DNA of 64,000 nt from Vibrio litoralis DSM 17657 (GCF_000426765.1 NZ_KE384567.1:291007-355006); one strand, 5' to 3'; shown: positions 40,247 through 51,904, counted from the stretch's first letter. Program-made: numbers and translations. Notes: generated by a model not told the origin, from the letters alone.

Positions 40247-40720
40247 TTAAATATAATCTACCTGAGTGATTTCAAAATCTTTATCGCCACCTGGGGTTGA
40301 GATAACCACTTCATCACCTTCCATTTTACCGATCAAACCACGAGCAATTGGTGAACTTACTGAAATTTTACCAGCTTTAATGTCAGCTTCATCGTCACCG
40401 ACAATTGTATATTTCACTTCTTTGTCAGTATCAATATCAAGCAAAGTTACCGTCGTTCCAAAAATAACTTTTCCGGTATTTTCCATCTTAGACACATCAA
40501 TTACTTGAGCAACCGACAACTTATACTCAATATCGCGGATCTGAGCTTCACAAATGCCTTGTTCTTCACGAGCAGCATGGTATTCAGCATTTTCCTTTAA
40601 ATCACCTAATTCACGCGCTTCGGCAATTGCCGCCGAGATCAATGGGCGGCGCTTTAATAATGCTTCTAATTCTGTACGTAGTAATTGCTCACCACACACG
40701 GTCATTGGGACTTTATCCAT
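40247..40720 (-). CDS. greA: Transcription elongation factor GreA
   Basis: Secondary-channel factor that stimulates transcript cleavage by backtracked RNA polymerase. Coiled-coil hairpin at residues 10-72 with the acidic tip [17 protein letters not shown] at 40-56, then the FKBP-like C-terminal domain with [13 protein letters not shown] 40720 ([14 protein letters not shown]) has GAGG 7 nt upstream; the four-codon extension to 40732 is not conserved. 157 residues. Preceded by a terminator-like hairpin. Confidence 0.97.
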   Translation of the reverse strand: MDKVPMTVCGEQLLRTELEALLKRRPLISAAIAEARELGDLKENAEYHAAREEQGICEAQIRDIEYKLSVAQVIDVSKMENTGKVIFGTTVTLLDIDTDKEVKYTIVGDDEADIKAGKISVSSPIARGLIGKMEGDEVVISTPGGDKDFEITQVDYI

Positions 40721-40765
40721 TTTAAACCTCACTCCGACTTCAACTCCAAAGAGCGAACCTCAGAC

Positions 40766-40799
40766 AAAAAATACCCACTCAACTTGTTGCTGAGTAGGT
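40766..40799 (-). promoter_or_regulatory. greA leader attenuator hairpin
   Basis: ACCCACTCA (40773-40781) pairs with TGAGTAGGT (40791-40799) over nine positions including one G-U-type wobble, loop of nine. On the minus strand the stem is followed by ATTTTTT (A-run at 40766-40771), a complete intrinsic terminator 46-80 nt upstream of greA. E. coli greA also has a leader terminator that makes short GraL RNAs. Confidence 0.75.
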
Positions 40800-41440
40800 G
40801 CCGTTAGAATATTTAATTGGCAACTAGTGTAATTAAACTTGGTTATTTCGTCACTATAAAAATAAGATCTCAATCACATTTCATTGAAAATACAGGCACT
40901 TTTAAAACTTTAACTTTTTTCTAAAACACAACTACTTTTAGTCAATTTCGTGGCTAAAATCTAAAAAAATCAAACTTGAGATCTCCATCACAAAAACCAG
41001 GACACCACCATAACCTACTGAATAAAATGAAAAATACCAGAACAAAAAAACTAAAACCACTGTGAGAGTTATGATTTTTAGGTATTTTGAGATCATTTGA
41101 CTATCTTGAGCGGGAACTTACACGGTACAACACATGTAGGAATTATTTATGCCAGCTATCAATATATGCACTATATATTAGTTGGATCAAATAAAACCCA
41201 TGTATGCAACAAGCGTGTATACAAACAAAAGTTATAGAGTAGTCATTAGCTACCAACTTTAATCAATTAAACGATTAGGATAAATACAACCAGGCGTTTT
41301 ATTTATGTTAATTTATAACAATTACTTAAAATCAATACGAAATTTATTACGTTTAAAAAGAAAAATGCAGTAAAATTCGCCCCCATAGAATGGCTTTCAT
41401 TCTATATATGGATAATTAAAAATCAGTTAGGATTAATACA
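40800..41440. other. Long AT-rich gene-free control region between greA and ompU
   Basis: About 640 bp with no convincing ORF or tRNA. It must hold the greA promoter on the left and the ompU promoter on the right. Just before ompU an 8-bp hairpin ATAGAATG (41386-41393) with CATTCTAT (41399-41406) would lie in the 5' leader, and AGGA precedes the ATG. ToxR drives ompU in V. cholerae through AT-rich upstream sites, but I could not define a clear binding repeat. No other structure was seen. Confidence 0.5.
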
Positions 41441-42493
41441 ATGAAAAAAACATTACTAGCTTTAGCAGTGGCCGCTGCTTCAGTATCAACTGCAGCTTCT
41501 GCAGCAACTATCTACAAAGATGACACTTCTACTTTAAACATGGGTGGCCGTGTTGAAGTTCGTGCTAACTTCTCTGATGCAAACAAAACTGCTGAAGATG
41601 ACAACATGTACAAAGACGCTTCTCGTATCCGCTTAAACATTGGTGGTGAACAAAAGCTAAATGAAGATATCTCTTTCATCGGTTTTACTGAGTTTGAAGT
41701 AACTGAAGATCAATCAGATGCAACTAATACTGACGACGCATTATTCAACACTCGTTACCTATATGCTGGTGTAACGTCACAAACTTACGGTGCGCTAACT
41801 TACGGTCACCAAGACAACGCATTCACTTACCTAACTAACTTCACCGATATGGCTGAAGTGTTCTCTGGTTACATCAACGAATATAACGTTGCAACTTCTG
41901 ACCGTGCTAACAATGTTCTACGTTATGCATTCAACACTGAAAAGCTAACTATTCAAGCAAGTGTTCAAGGTGACTCTGATTCAGATGGTACTCCTGTAAC
42001 TCAAAATGCTGATGGTTTTGGCGTTATTGCTGCATACAAAATCACTGACGCTATCGAGCTTGGTTTAGGTTATGCACAAACTGATGCTAATGCTGCAGGT
42101 GATGACCAATTCAGTACTGGCGACAATAACACATACACAGCGGCTGCTCGTTACTCGAAAAATGGCATTTTAGTTGCTGCAACGTATGAAGGCGGTACAA
42201 TCTCCACTGCTGATACTTCTATTGCAGAAACAGACTTCAACGCTGCTGACCTTTACGCTGGTTACACTTTTGGCGACAACAACGTAAACCTAACATACAA
42301 CTACTTTGATGCTGATAAAGATCAATTTGATTCACTAAACATGAGCAATGTGAACTTTGAGTACGCTCGTTACTTTGGTGAGCACGCAACTGTTTACGGT
42401 GCATACCAGTTAAACCTTCTTTCTGACGGCGATGCTGCTACTGACGCACAAACTGAAGACCAAATCCAAGTTGGTCTACGCTACGCATTCTAA
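41441..42493 (+). CDS. ompU: OmpU-like outer membrane porin
   Basis: General diffusion porin of the Vibrio outer membrane. Signal peptide of about 21 residues (MKKTLLALAVAAASVSTAASA), then a beta-barrel rich in alternating Tyr/Gly strands. LNMGGRVEVRANFSD near the start and YQFNLL with GLRYAF at the C terminus, ending in the OMP-type Phe, follow OmpU. 350 residues. Position between greA and dacB is where vibrios carry ompU. Codon use is strongly biased (GCT, GGT, AAC), indicating high expression. Confidence 0.88.
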   Translation: MKKTLLALAVAAASVSTAASAATIYKDDTSTLNMGGRVEVRANFSDANKTAEDDNMYKDASRIRLNIGGEQKLNEDISFIGFTEFEVTEDQSDATNTDDALFNTRYLYAGVTSQTYGALTYGHQDNAFTYLTNFTDMAEVFSGYINEYNVATSDRANNVLRYAFNTEKLTIQASVQGDSDSDGTPVTQNADGFGVIAAYKITDAIELGLGYAQTDANAAGDDQFSTGDNNTYTAAARYSKNGILVAATYEGGTISTADTSIAETDFNAADLYAGYTFGDNNVNLTYNYFDADKDQFDSLNMSNVNFEYARYFGEHATVYGAYQLNLLSDGDAATDAQTEDQIQVGLRYAF

Positions 42494-42526
42494 TCTAGCA
42501 CCTCTTAGAGGTTAGATAAGAATCTT

Positions 42527-42557
42527 AAAACGCCTACTTATTTTAGTAGGCGTTTTT
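42527..42557 (+). terminator. ompU terminator
   Basis: 12-bp perfect stem AAAACGCCTACT (42527-42538) with AGTAGGCGTTTT (42545-42556), loop TATTTT, T5 at 42553-42557. A small ACCTCT/AGAGGT palindrome at about 42500-42512 lies before it. Confidence 0.93.
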
Positions 42558-42603
42558 GTTTATACTTAGCGCTCAATTTCAATGCCTACCCCACAGGTGA
42601 ATA

Positions 42604-44025
42604 ATGCGCTTATTTTTTGTTTTTATTAATCTTTTCTTCTTGTTGAGTTCATTCTCATCACAAGCTGCATTACCAAAACCACATTTCCCAAGTAGCGATA
42701 TCCTACCGTCAGGGACTCGAGTGGGCTTAATCGCCAAGTCACCGAGCTCGACATTATTGGGACAAAACAATGATCAGCTATTCCCACCAGCTAGCACCTT
42801 AAAGCTAGTGACCGCACTGGCAGCTAAAATCGAACTAGGTGATGATTTTCGCTACTCAACACAATTAGAGCAAAATGGTAAGGATCTAGTAGTACGCTTT
42901 TCTGGCGATCCGAGCTTAACTTCCGCCGACATTAGTCAACTGCTAAAAAATGCAAACATCTCAACAATTAGCGGCGACCTTATCTTAGATAGCAGCGCTT
43001 TTACTGGCTATGAAAAAGCGGTTGGTTGGCCGTGGGATATTCTTGGCGTTTGTTACAGCACACCTTCTAGCGCAATTACCTTAAATGGTAACTGTGTGAT
43101 GGCATCCATTTATACCAATGCAGATGGTAGCACTCGTGTGTTTACGCCTAAGCATCAGCCTGTCAATGTCAGTACGACAGCGACAGCAATTACCCGTAAG
43201 CAACAAAAAGAGCAGTACTGTGATTTAGAACTGACTACCACTCCAGCTAACCATTACCGCTTATCAGGCTGTTTAGTGAAACGAGATCAGCCATTACCGC
43301 TTAACTTTGCAGTGCAAAACGCCTTCTTGTATGCATCGGCAACCTTGCATCAAATCTTAGATGAACAAGGTATCAAGCTTAAAGGCAGCATTAAATTGGC
43401 AACAGCTGTTACTACCAAAAAGCAGGCCAAGAATACAAAGGTACTGGCTAAACATCTATCGGTGCCATTGCCTGTTCTACTCGAGCACATGCTAAAAGAC
43501 TCTGATAATCTATACGCCAACAACTTAACTAAAACCTTAGGCGAACATTACTTTAATCAAGCGGGTTCCTTTGCTAATGGCACCGAAGCCATTAAGCAGA
43601 TTTTAAACAAACAAGCCAAAGTCGATTTATCTAATGCGGTTTTAGAAGATGGTTCAGGGCTGTCTCGTAACAACCGCGTTACTCCAAATCAACTGTACTC
43701 AGTATTAAAATTTATTAAAGCCAATGATCATAACCTGGACTTCATTCGCTTAATGCCAACAGCAGGCATAGACGGCACATTAAAATACCGCTCTAGCATG
43801 AGAAAAGCGCCAATAAAAGGCAACATAGTCGCGAAAAGTGGTTCTTTATTTGCCACTCACAATATGGCGGGTTTCGTACTCAATGAGCAAGGTGAACCAA
43901 CAACTATGTTTGTTCAATTAGTGACGGATTATCACCCACAAAATAATACCAGCACCATTCCACCACTAACCCAATTTGAGCAAGCGTTTTATCAGAATTT
44001 GATTAAGGCGACGAAGGAAAAGTAG
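42604..44025 (+). CDS. dacB: D-alanyl-D-alanine carboxypeptidase/endopeptidase (PBP4 family)
   Basis: Periplasmic class C penicillin-binding protein that trims peptidoglycan peptides and cuts cross-links. Signal peptide to about residue 21; SxxK motif STLK at 64-67, SDN in the KDSDNLYANN block near residue 299, and KSG (AKSGSLF) near 414. 473 residues, close to the 477 of E. coli. It follows ompU and converges with carB across a repeat-rich gap. Confidence 0.95.
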   Translation: MRLFFVFINLFFLLSSFSSQAALPKPHFPSSDILPSGTRVGLIAKSPSSTLLGQNNDQLFPPASTLKLVTALAAKIELGDDFRYSTQLEQNGKDLVVRFSGDPSLTSADISQLLKNANISTISGDLILDSSAFTGYEKAVGWPWDILGVCYSTPSSAITLNGNCVMASIYTNADGSTRVFTPKHQPVNVSTTATAITRKQQKEQYCDLELTTTPANHYRLSGCLVKRDQPLPLNFAVQNAFLYASATLHQILDEQGIKLKGSIKLATAVTTKKQAKNTKVLAKHLSVPLPVLLEHMLKDSDNLYANNLTKTLGEHYFNQAGSFANGTEAIKQILNKQAKVDLSNAVLEDGSGLSRNNRVTPNQLYSVLKFIKANDHNLDFIRLMPTAGIDGTLKYRSSMRKAPIKGNIVAKSGSLFATHNMAGFVLNEQGEPTTMFVQLVTDYHPQNNTSTIPPLTQFEQAFYQNLIKATKEK

Positions 44026-44026
44026 C

Positions 44027-44245
44027 GGTACTCGTAGCTAGGACGCTTTGCTACTCGTGACTCGAAAAAGAAGAGTGGATACGAGTTACGGGGACGCTAC
44101 GCTCGGGAGCCGAAAAGACTAGTGAGTGTTGAGTGAACAATTTAAAATCATTACATTCACATCAATGGCGTTTATTTAATTTCTCGAACTTTCCGTATTG
44201 ACTTCGAGTGACAAGAAGCAAAGCGCTCGAGCCCCGAGAAACGCA
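44027..44245. repeat. GC-rich dispersed repeats between dacB and carB
   Basis: Two blocks, 44027-44115 and 44178-44245, contain ACTCGTAGCTAG, GACGCTTTGCTACTCG, GATACGAGTTACGGGGACGC, and AGAAGCAAAGCGCTCGAG with CCCCGAGAAACG. The core AGCRAAGCGCYCGAG matches copies at 5527, 27101 and 56490. The roughly 306-bp gap otherwise holds only the terminator at 44255-44289; a 69-codon frame at 44198-44407 crosses the terminator and is not credited. Confidence 0.65.
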
Positions 44246-44254
44246 ACTAAACAA

Positions 44255-44289
44255 AAACCCACTTTAGCTACAACAACTAAAGTGGGTTT
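44255..44289. terminator. Bidirectional terminator between dacB and carB
   Basis: 13-bp perfect stem AAACCCACTTTAG (44255-44267) with CTAAAGTGGGTTT (44277-44289), loop of nine, flanked by A5 on the left and T-rich sequence on the right. Confidence 0.93.
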
Positions 44290-44331
44290 ATTTTTATTAC
44301 TTATTAACGCTTGTTTATTAACGTTTGCTTA

Positions 44332-47300
44332 TTACGCCAAAGACTCTTTCACTTTCGCATGCAACTCTTGTACAGAGGTAACATTCGAGCGGTTGTCTTC
44401 TTTATGAGCCATACAACTTGCGAAAGCCGCATTCAAGGTCGTGGTGTAGTTCACTTTCTCTTGTAATGCGCCGCGACGTAGTACTTTTGAGTCTTCAATT
44501 GCTTGACGACCGGCTGCCGTGTTCACAATGTAGGTGTATTCATTGTTCTTGATACGGTCAAGAATATGAGGACGACCTTCATGTACTTTATTCACCAAAC
44601 GAGGGTTAATACCAGCTTCGCCTAGCACGACTGCTGTACCGTGTGTTGCATCTAATTGGTAACCCAGTTTGATTAACTGAGATGCCAACTCTACAACACG
44701 CTCTTTGTCTTCTTTACGAACAGAAAGCAGTGCACGGCCACCTTCAGGGTAAACATTACCAATACCCAGTTCCGCTTTCGCAAACGCTTGAGCAAAGGTT
44801 TTACCTACGCCCATCACTTCACCGGTTGAGCGCATTTCTGGGCCTAACAGTGGATCCACACCTAGGAACTTGTTAAATGGTAATACAACTTCTTTAACTG
44901 AGTAGTAAGGTGGAATGATTTCTTTAGTGAAACCTTGTGATGCTAAAGATTGACCAGCCATTACGCGAGCGGCAATTTTAGCAATCGGGGCGCCAATTGC
45001 TTTTGATACAAATGGAACCGTACGCGCGGCACGAGGGTTCACCTCGATTAAGTATACTTGGCCATCTTTAACTGCAAACTGAGTATTCATCAAGCCGCGA
45101 ACACCAAGCTCAAACGCTAGCTTTTCAACTTGCTCGCGCATAACATCTTGGATTTCTTTTCTTAAGGTATAAGCAGGTAGTGAACATGCTGAGTCACCTG
45201 AGTGAACGCCGGCTTGCTCAATGTGCTCCATGATACCGCCAATCACTACTTGCTCGCCGTCACAAATCGCGTCAACGTCAACTTCAACCGCATCATCTAA
45301 GAATAGGTCTAGAAGAACTGGAGATTCATTCGATACGCTTACCGCTTCGTTGAAGTAGCGACGTAAATCTTGCTCATCATATACGATTTCCATCGCACGA
45401 CCACCAAGTACATACGACGGACGAACCACTAACGGGTAACCAATTTCACGTGATTTTTCAATCGCTTGTTCCATTGTGGTTACAGTGGCATTTTCAGGTT
45501 GTAATAAACCTAAACGATCGACTGCCGTTTGAAAACGCTCACGGTCTTCCGCGCGGTCAATCGCATCTGGGCTAGTACCAATAATTGGCACACCAGCCGC
45601 TTCTAGTGCACGAGCCAGTTTCAGTGGCGTTTGACCACCGTACTGTACGATCACGCCTTTTGGCTTCTCGATACGTACGATTTCAAGCACATCTTCCAGT
45701 GTTACTGGTTCGAAGTATAAACGGTCAGACGTATCGTAATCGGTAGAAACCGTTTCAGGGTTACAGTTCACCATGATGGTTTCGTAACCGTCTTCACGTA
45801 ATGCCAGTGATGCGTGCACACAACAGTAGTCAAATTCGATACCTTGACCGATACGGTTTGGACCACCGCCCAATACCATAATTTTATCGCGGTCAGTTGG
45901 GTTCGCTTCACACTCTTCATCGTATGATGAGTACATGTAAGCCGTATCTGAAGAGAACTCAGCAGCACAAGTATCAACACGCTTGTAGACTGGGTGGATA
46001 TTGTATTGCTCACGAGCACGGCGAATTTCACTTTCAGCCACACCAAGTAGTTTCGCTAAACGTGCATCACCGAAGCCTTTGCGCTTCATTTTGCGTAATA
46101 CTTCTTCGTTTAGACCAGCGTAACCGCCCGCTTTGACTTCTTCTTCCAATTTCACTAGCTCTTCGATTTGAACTAGGAACCAACGGTCAACATTAGTTAG
46201 ATTGAATACACCATCCACTGACATGCCAGCACGGAATGCATCAGCGATGTACCAAATACGGTCACAACCCGCTTCTTTCAATTCTTGGCGGATCTTAGTC
46301 AATGCATCTGGTGCATCCAAATCGACCATTTCATCAAAACCATCACGACCAACTTCTAGGCCACGTAATGCTTTTTGTAGTGATTCTTGTTGGTTACGGC
46401 CAATTGCCATTACTTCACCAACCGACTTCATTTGAGTGGTTAGACGGTCATTGGCACCGGCAAATTTCTCAAAGTTAAAACGAGGGATCTTAGTCACAAC
46501 GTAGTCGATGGTTGGTTCAAATGATGCTGGCGTTGCACCACCAGTGATGTCATTCATTAACTCATCAAGCGTATAACCAATCGCCAGTTTTGCTGCGATT
46601 TTAGCAATTGGGAAACCTGTTGCTTTAGAAGCAAGCGCTGATGAACGAGATACACGTGGGTTCATTTCGATGATAACCATACGGCCATCTTTCGGGTTGA
46701 TACCAAACTGTACGTTTGAACCACCTGTTTCAACACCAATTTCACGCAATACCGCTAAAGAAGCGTTACGCATTAATTGGTATTCTTTATCTGTTAGAGT
46801 TTGAGCTGGAGCCACAGTGATCGAGTCACCTGTGTGAATGCCCATTGCATCGAAGTTTTCAATCGCACATACGATGATACAGTTATCCGCTTTATCGCGA
46901 ACCACTTCCATCTCGTACTCTTTCCAACCAATCAATGATTCATCAATAAGAAGTTCATTAGTTGGTGAAAGATCTAAACCACGACGGCAGATTTCTTCAA
47001 ATTCTTCTTTGTTATACGCGATACCACCACCGGTACCACCCATAGTAAATGAAGGACGGATGATACAAGGGAAGCCAACCATATCGAGAACTTTATAAGC
47101 TTCTTCCATCGATTTCGCCGTATCCGCACGTGGACACTCTAGGCCAATTGATTTCATTGCTTTATCGAAACGAGAACGGTCTTCTGCTTTATCAATTGCA
47201 TCCGCGGTCGCACCGATCATTTCCACACCAAACTCTTCAAGTACGCCGTGTTTTTCTAAATCAAGTGCACAGTTCAGAGCCGTTTGACCACCCATGGTAG

Positions 47301-47562
47301 GTAGTACCGCATCAGGGCGCTCTTTAGCAATAATGTTACGAACCACTTCCCAGTGAATTGGCTCGATATAAGTTGCATCGGCCATTTCTGGGTCAGTCAT
47401 GATGGTTGCTGGGTTAGAGTTAACTAAGATAACTCGGTAACCTTCTTCACGCAGAGCTTTACATGCTTGAGCGCCAGAGTAGTCAAATTCACAAGCCTGA
47501 CCGATAACAATTGGGCCAGCACCTAAAATCAGTACGCTTTTTATGTCAGTACGTTTTGGCAT
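44332..47562 (-). CDS. carB: Carbamoyl-phosphate synthase large subunit
   Basis: Makes carbamoyl phosphate from bicarbonate, ammonia and two ATP for pyrimidine and arginine synthesis. Two homologous ATP-grasp halves ([15 protein letters not shown] near residue 167 and [15 protein letters not shown] near 714) and an allosteric C-terminal domain from about 935. 1076 residues, full length. 16 bp after carA. The symmetrical halves explain the many overlapping opposite-strand frames. Confidence 0.98.
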   Translation of the reverse strand: MPKRTDIKSVLILGAGPIVIGQACEFDYSGAQACKALREEGYRVILVNSNPATIMTDPEMADATYIEPIHWEVVRNIIAKERPDAVLPTMGGQTALNCALDLEKHGVLEEFGVEMIGATADAIDKAEDRSRFDKAMKSIGLECPRADTAKSMEEAYKVLDMVGFPCIIRPSFTMGGTGGGIAYNKEEFEEICRRGLDLSPTNELLIDESLIGWKEYEMEVVRDKADNCIIVCAIENFDAMGIHTGDSITVAPAQTLTDKEYQLMRNASLAVLREIGVETGGSNVQFGINPKDGRMVIIEMNPRVSRSSALASKATGFPIAKIAAKLAIGYTLDELMNDITGGATPASFEPTIDYVVTKIPRFNFEKFAGANDRLTTQMKSVGEVMAIGRNQQESLQKALRGLEVGRDGFDEMVDLDAPDALTKIRQELKEAGCDRIWYIADAFRAGMSVDGVFNLTNVDRWFLVQIEELVKLEEEVKAGGYAGLNEEVLRKMKRKGFGDARLAKLLGVAESEIRRAREQYNIHPVYKRVDTCAAEFSSDTAYMYSSYDEECEANPTDRDKIMVLGGGPNRIGQGIEFDYCCVHASLALREDGYETIMVNCNPETVSTDYDTSDRLYFEPVTLEDVLEIVRIEKPKGVIVQYGGQTPLKLARALEAAGVPIIGTSPDAIDRAEDRERFQTAVDRLGLLQPENATVTTMEQAIEKSREIGYPLVVRPSYVLGGRAMEIVYDEQDLRRYFNEAVSVSNESPVLLDLFLDDAVEVDVDAICDGEQVVIGGIMEHIEQAGVHSGDSACSLPAYTLRKEIQDVMREQVEKLAFELGVRGLMNTQFAVKDGQVYLIEVNPRAARTVPFVSKAIGAPIAKIAARVMAGQSLASQGFTKEIIPPYYSVKEVVLPFNKFLGVDPLLGPEMRSTGEVMGVGKTFAQAFAKAELGIGNVYPEGGRALLSVRKEDKERVVELASQLIKLGYQLDATHGTAVVLGEAGINPRLVNKVHEGRPHILDRIKNNEYTYIVNTAAGRQAIEDSKVLRRGALQEKVNYTTTLNAAFASCMAHKEDNRSNVTSVQELHAKVKESLA

Positions 47563-47578
47563 TTTCTACAACTCCCAA

Positions 47579-48733
47579 TTATTTCTTATGTTGTTCGATT
47601 AATTCAATGAAGTGGTCAAACAATGGCGCAGCATCGTGTGGACCAGGGCTTGCTTCAGGGTGACCTTGGAAGCTAAATGCCGGCTTATCCGTACGGTGAA
47701 TACCCTGTAGCGAACCGTCAAATAATGATTTGTGAGTCGCACGTAGGTTGTCTGGTAATGTTGCTTCATCCGCGGCAAAACCGTGGTTCTGAGAAGTGAT
47801 CATTACAACGTTACGATCAAGATCTTTTACTGGGTGGTTAGCACCATGGTGACCAAATTTCATCTTGATGGTTTGAGCGCCAGAGGCTAAGGCTAAGATC
47901 TGGTGACCAAGACAGATACCAAAAATAGGTAAACCTTTATCAAGGAAAGTTTTGGTCGCTTCAATGGCGTAAGTACAAGGTTCTGGATCGCCAGGGCCAT
48001 TTGATAGGAATACGCCATCTGGATTTAACGCTAATACTTCTTCCGCTGAGGTTTCAGCTGGAACCACGGTTAAGCGACAACCACGGTCAACTAACATGCG
48101 TAAGATGTTACGTTTCGCACCGAAATCGTAAGCCACAACATGGTAGGGTAATTCAGCATCAGATTTTGCTTCTGGTAGTCCGCCAGTTAAGGTCCATGAA
48201 CCTTGCTTCCAAGAATAAGACTCTTTGGTAGAAACCACTTTTGCTAAATCCATGCCTTTAAGGCCAGGGAATTCTTTAGCTTTAGCAAGTGCCAGTGCTT
48301 CATCTAGCGATTTTTCACCAAAAGAAGGGCCCGCTACGATACAACCGTTTTGCGCACCCTTTTCACGTAATACACGAGTGAGTTTACGTGTATCAATATC
48401 AGCAATGCCGACGATATTTTGTGATTTTAAGTATTCTGAAAGGGTTTGTTCACTGCGGAAGTTTGAAGCTATAAGAGGAAGATCACGGATAACTAAGCCT
48501 TGAGCATGGATTGAAGAGGACTCTTCATCTTCTGAGTTAGTACCGGTATTGCCAATATGAGGATAAGTTAGAGTAACGATTTGCTGTGAATAGGAAGGAT
48601 CAGTGAGAATTTCTTGATACCCCGTCATCGAGGTATTAAAAACAACTTCTCCAACGGCGGACCCATCTGCTCCAATGGATTGACCGCGGAACACTGTCCC
48701 ATCTTCTAGGACTAACAGTGCGGAATTACTCAA
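47579..48733 (-). CDS. carA: Carbamoyl-phosphate synthase small subunit
   Basis: Glutamine amidotransferase subunit feeding ammonia to CarB. The class I site FGICLGHQ near residue 268 carries the nucleophilic Cys; the HPEASPGP block near 352 supplies His and Glu. 384 residues. TTG start at 48733 with GGAGGTT 5-6 nt upstream; a UUG start is also known for carA in E. coli, so this start is well supported. Confidence 0.97.
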   Translation of the reverse strand: MSNSALLVLEDGTVFRGQSIGADGSAVGEVVFNTSMTGYQEILTDPSYSQQIVTLTYPHIGNTGTNSEDEESSSIHAQGLVIRDLPLIASNFRSEQTLSEYLKSQNIVGIADIDTRKLTRVLREKGAQNGCIVAGPSFGEKSLDEALALAKAKEFPGLKGMDLAKVVSTKESYSWKQGSWTLTGGLPEAKSDAELPYHVVAYDFGAKRNILRMLVDRGCRLTVVPAETSAEEVLALNPDGVFLSNGPGDPEPCTYAIEATKTFLDKGLPIFGICLGHQILALASGAQTIKMKFGHHGANHPVKDLDRNVVMITSQNHGFAADEATLPDNLRATHKSLFDGSLQGIHRTDKPAFSFQGHPEASPGPHDAAPLFDHFIELIEQHKK

Positions 48734-48741
48734 GATAACCT

Positions 48742-48759
48742 CCAGAATAAATATGCAAA
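48742..48759 (-). promoter_or_regulatory. Candidate ARG box next to the carA ribosome binding site
   Basis: Minus strand TTTGCATATTTATTCTGG matches the ARG box pattern TNTGAATWWWWATTCANW at all but three defined positions. A clear second box is not seen. E. coli carAB is ArgR-repressed through boxes in the corresponding place. Moderate evidence only. Confidence 0.35.
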
Positions 48760-48789
48760 ATAAATGTATAAGCTCTCGCTCTTATCTTT

Positions 48790-48816
48790 CTAAATCACCA
48801 TAATTATGGAATTTAG
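48790..48816. promoter_or_regulatory. Dyad symmetry just downstream of the carAB start site
   Basis: The 12-bp perfect palindrome CCATAATTATGG (48798-48809) is flanked by CTAAAT (48790-48795) and ATTTAG (48811-48816). On the predicted transcript this is about +7 to +33, so it could be an operator or a leader hairpin. Confidence 0.55.
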
Positions 48817-48829
48817 GTAAATTGGCGCT

Positions 48830-48858
48830 ATTCTAGAGATGGTGGCTAAATGTGTCAA
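48830..48858 (-). promoter_or_regulatory. carAB promoter
   Basis: On the minus strand a perfect TTGACA (complement at 48853-48858), 17-bp spacer, then TAGAAT (complement at 48830-48835). Initiation near 48823 gives a leader of about 90 nt before carA. The best sigma-70 match noticed in the window. Confidence 0.8.
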
Positions 48859-49148
48859 TAGTGTTAGAAAAAGAAATCTACAATAAAAGACAACTTACCC
48901 CATTTATTTCACTAAAGGCTCAAAAACAACAATCTACCTATCTCTTAGTGGCGTTAACCACACACTAAGATGCCTAAACCTTTACTTAGTATTATTTTCG
49001 CCCAATAAAAAATTAACTGACTACTTTTCATCAAAAACAGCCAAGATAACTGCAAATTTCAGACATCAAACACAGAGCAACACCATAGACCATAATAAAA
49101 ACAACAAAACAATTTCACGTAATCGTTTCTTCAGCCAGGCTAAAACAC

Positions 49149-49175
49149 AAAAAAAACCGCTCACTATCTGAACGG
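49149..49175 (-). terminator. dapB terminator
   Basis: CCGCTCA (49157-49163) pairs with TGAACGG (49169-49175), one wobble, loop of five; A8 at 49149-49156 gives the U-tract on the minus strand. The region 48860-49148 between this and the carAB promoter shows nothing I could identify. Confidence 0.85.
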
Positions 49176-49254
49176 ATTTTCGTTGAAAGTAACACTTTCG
49201 GTATATTTCGCTGATTCTAAAATGAATATATACTCAAGTACTAGCTATAAGTCG

Positions 49255-50184
<930 letters not shown>

Positions 50185-50538
50185 TTACTTCTTAGCCAGC
50201 TTCTCTTTGATACGAGCTGACTTACCAGAACGCTCACGTAGGTAGTACAACTTGGCACGACGTACTGCACCACGACGCTTAACTTCAATGCTATCAACCA
50301 TTGGAGAGTGAGTTTGGAAAGCACGCTCAACGCCTTCACCGTTCGAGATTTTACGAACTGTGAATGCTGAGTGAAGACCACGGTTACGCTTAGCGATAAC
50401 TACGCCTTCGAATGCCTGTAGACGCTCACGGTCGCCTTCTTTAACTTTAACCTGAACTACAACAGTGTCACCTGGTGCAAATGCAGGGATATCTTGTTTC
50501 ATTTGCTCTTCTTCAAGAGCCTTGATGATATTACTCAT
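50185..50538 (-). CDS. rplS: Large ribosomal subunit protein bL19
   Basis: 50S protein at the 30S-50S interface. The [24 protein letters not shown] region at residues 18-41 and [13 protein letters not shown] near 68 are family signatures. 117 residues. Last gene of rpsP-rimM-trmD-rplS, 51 bp after trmD, and followed by a strong terminator. Confidence 0.98.
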   Translation of the reverse strand: MSNIIKALEEEQMKQDIPAFAPGDTVVVQVKVKEGDRERLQAFEGVVIAKRNRGLHSAFTVRKISNGEGVERAFQTHSPMVDSIEVKRRGAVRRAKLYYLRERSGKSARIKEKLAKK

Positions 50539-50589
50539 GTGTCTATTTCCTAGATTAAACTGATACTAAATTTATTAGGCTAGTTGCTT

Positions 50590-51342
50590 CTATCTTTTTT
50601 TCAAAGACCGCTGTTCACTAATGAACTGCGCCAGCAATTGTTCCTGTTCGTCAGTCAGAGCTAGGTTTTCCAGAAGCTCTGGTCTTCTAAGCCAAGTACG
50701 GCCTAGCGATTGTTTCAACCGCCAGCGACGAATGTCCTCGTGATTTCCAGAAGTCAGTACGCTTGGTACCGTTTTCTGGTTTAACACTTCAGGACGTGTG
50801 TAGTGTGGACAATCCAACAAGCCATTGGCAAAAGAATCTTCTTCTGCCGAAGCAAAATCTCCAAGTACACCCGGAACAAACCGAGATACTGAATCAATTA
50901 ACGTCATGGCCGGGATTTCCCCACCCGTCATTACAAAATCCCCTATCGACCATTCTTCATCAACATAGGATTCAATAATGCGCTCATCTACTCCTTCGTA
51001 GCGGCCACAAATCAGAATCAAGTTCTCATTGGTTGCCAACTCCTCTACTCCTTGTTGGTCGAGTTTACGACCTTGGGGAGATAGGTAGATTACTTTCGCC
51101 TTACCCGGTGAAGCTTGCTTGGCTGCATTAATGGCATCGCTCAAAGGCTGAACCATCATCAACATGCCAGGGCCACCACCGTAAGGTCTATCATCAACAG
51201 TGCGATGTTTATCATGAGTGAAATCACGAGGATTCCATGACTCTAATGATAAAAGACCTTTTTTAACCGCTTGACCAGTTACACCATAATCAGATACGGC
51301 TCGGAACATGTCGGGAAACAGGCTAATTATGCCAATCCACAT
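50590..51342 (-). CDS. trmD: tRNA (guanine-37-N1)-methyltransferase
   Basis: Forms m1G37, which prevents +1 frameshifting. SPOUT trefoil-knot enzyme: YGGGPGMLM near residue 54, [13 protein letters not shown] near 109 and [15 protein letters not shown] near 131. 250 residues. 28 bp after rimM in the conserved four-gene operon. Confidence 0.98.
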   Translation of the reverse strand: MWIGIISLFPDMFRAVSDYGVTGQAVKKGLLSLESWNPRDFTHDKHRTVDDRPYGGGPGMLMMVQPLSDAINAAKQASPGKAKVIYLSPQGRKLDQQGVEELATNENLILICGRYEGVDERIIESYVDEEWSIGDFVMTGGEIPAMTLIDSVSRFVPGVLGDFASAEEDSFANGLLDCPHYTRPEVLNQKTVPSVLTSGNHEDIRRWRLKQSLGRTWLRRPELLENLALTDEQEQLLAQFISEQRSLKKR

Positions 51343-51370
51343 TGTGTTTCTCGCTTATCTAGTTAGGTGT

Positions 51371-51904
51371 CTAGAATCCAGGATCCCAGTCAACTTCGAT
51401 CCGTTGAGCTGTGCGATCAACGTTTTTGATCACTTGCTCTTCAAGGAACGGAATTAATCGTTCCTTTTGGCCAAAGGCATCTTTTAAATTCGCTTTTACT
51501 ACCAGAACATCATTCGAGCCCGTTTCCATCAAATCAGTCACTTCACCTAGGTGATAGCCTTGAGTTGTGTAAACTTGCATGCCAAACAACTCACGCCAGT
51601 AGAATTCCTCTTCTGACAGTTCAGGTAGCGCGATTGGATCAATCCAGATTTCCACGTTAGCGTACAATTGTGCGTCTTCGCGAATATCAATGCCTTCAAG
51701 CTTACAAACATAACCATTATTATGGCGTTTCCAGCTTTCAACTTTATATTGAACCAATTGACCCTTTTGTTTAATAAACCAAGGGCTGTACTCAAAAATA
51801 CTTTCAGCATTATCGGTATAGGAAAAAACTTTAAGCCAACCACGAATGCCGTAAGAAGAACCAAGCTTACCTACAACGATTTTTTCGTTTTGTTGTTTAC
51901 TCAT
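51371..51904 (-). CDS. rimM: Ribosome maturation factor RimM
   Basis: 16S rRNA processing factor that binds S19. The N-terminal RimM domain has [22 protein letters not shown] at residues 9-30; the PRC barrel follows with [12 protein letters not shown] near 99. ATG 51904 has AAGGT 8 nt upstream; a TTG five codons earlier is less likely. 177 residues. 42 bp after rpsP. Confidence 0.97.
   Translation of the reverse strand: MSKQQNEKIVVGKLGSSYGIRGWLKVFSYTDNAESIFEYSPWFIKQKGQLVQYKVESWKRHNNGYVCKLEGIDIREDAQLYANVEIWIDPIALPELSEEEFYWRELFGMQVYTTQGYHLGEVTDLMETGSNDVLVVKANLKDAFGQKERLIPFLEEQVIKNVDRTAQRIEVDWDPGF

Noticed and set aside
44198..44407. 69-codon plus-strand frame with a hydrophobic segment after dacB
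   Set aside because: It crosses the dacB/carB terminator hairpin and overlaps carB antisense; the hydrophobic stretch is the T-rich terminator.
49118..49132. ACGTAATCGTTTCTT as a PurR-like operator for carAB
   Set aside because: About 385 bp upstream of carA and about 260 bp beyond the good promoter, with several mismatches; probably chance.
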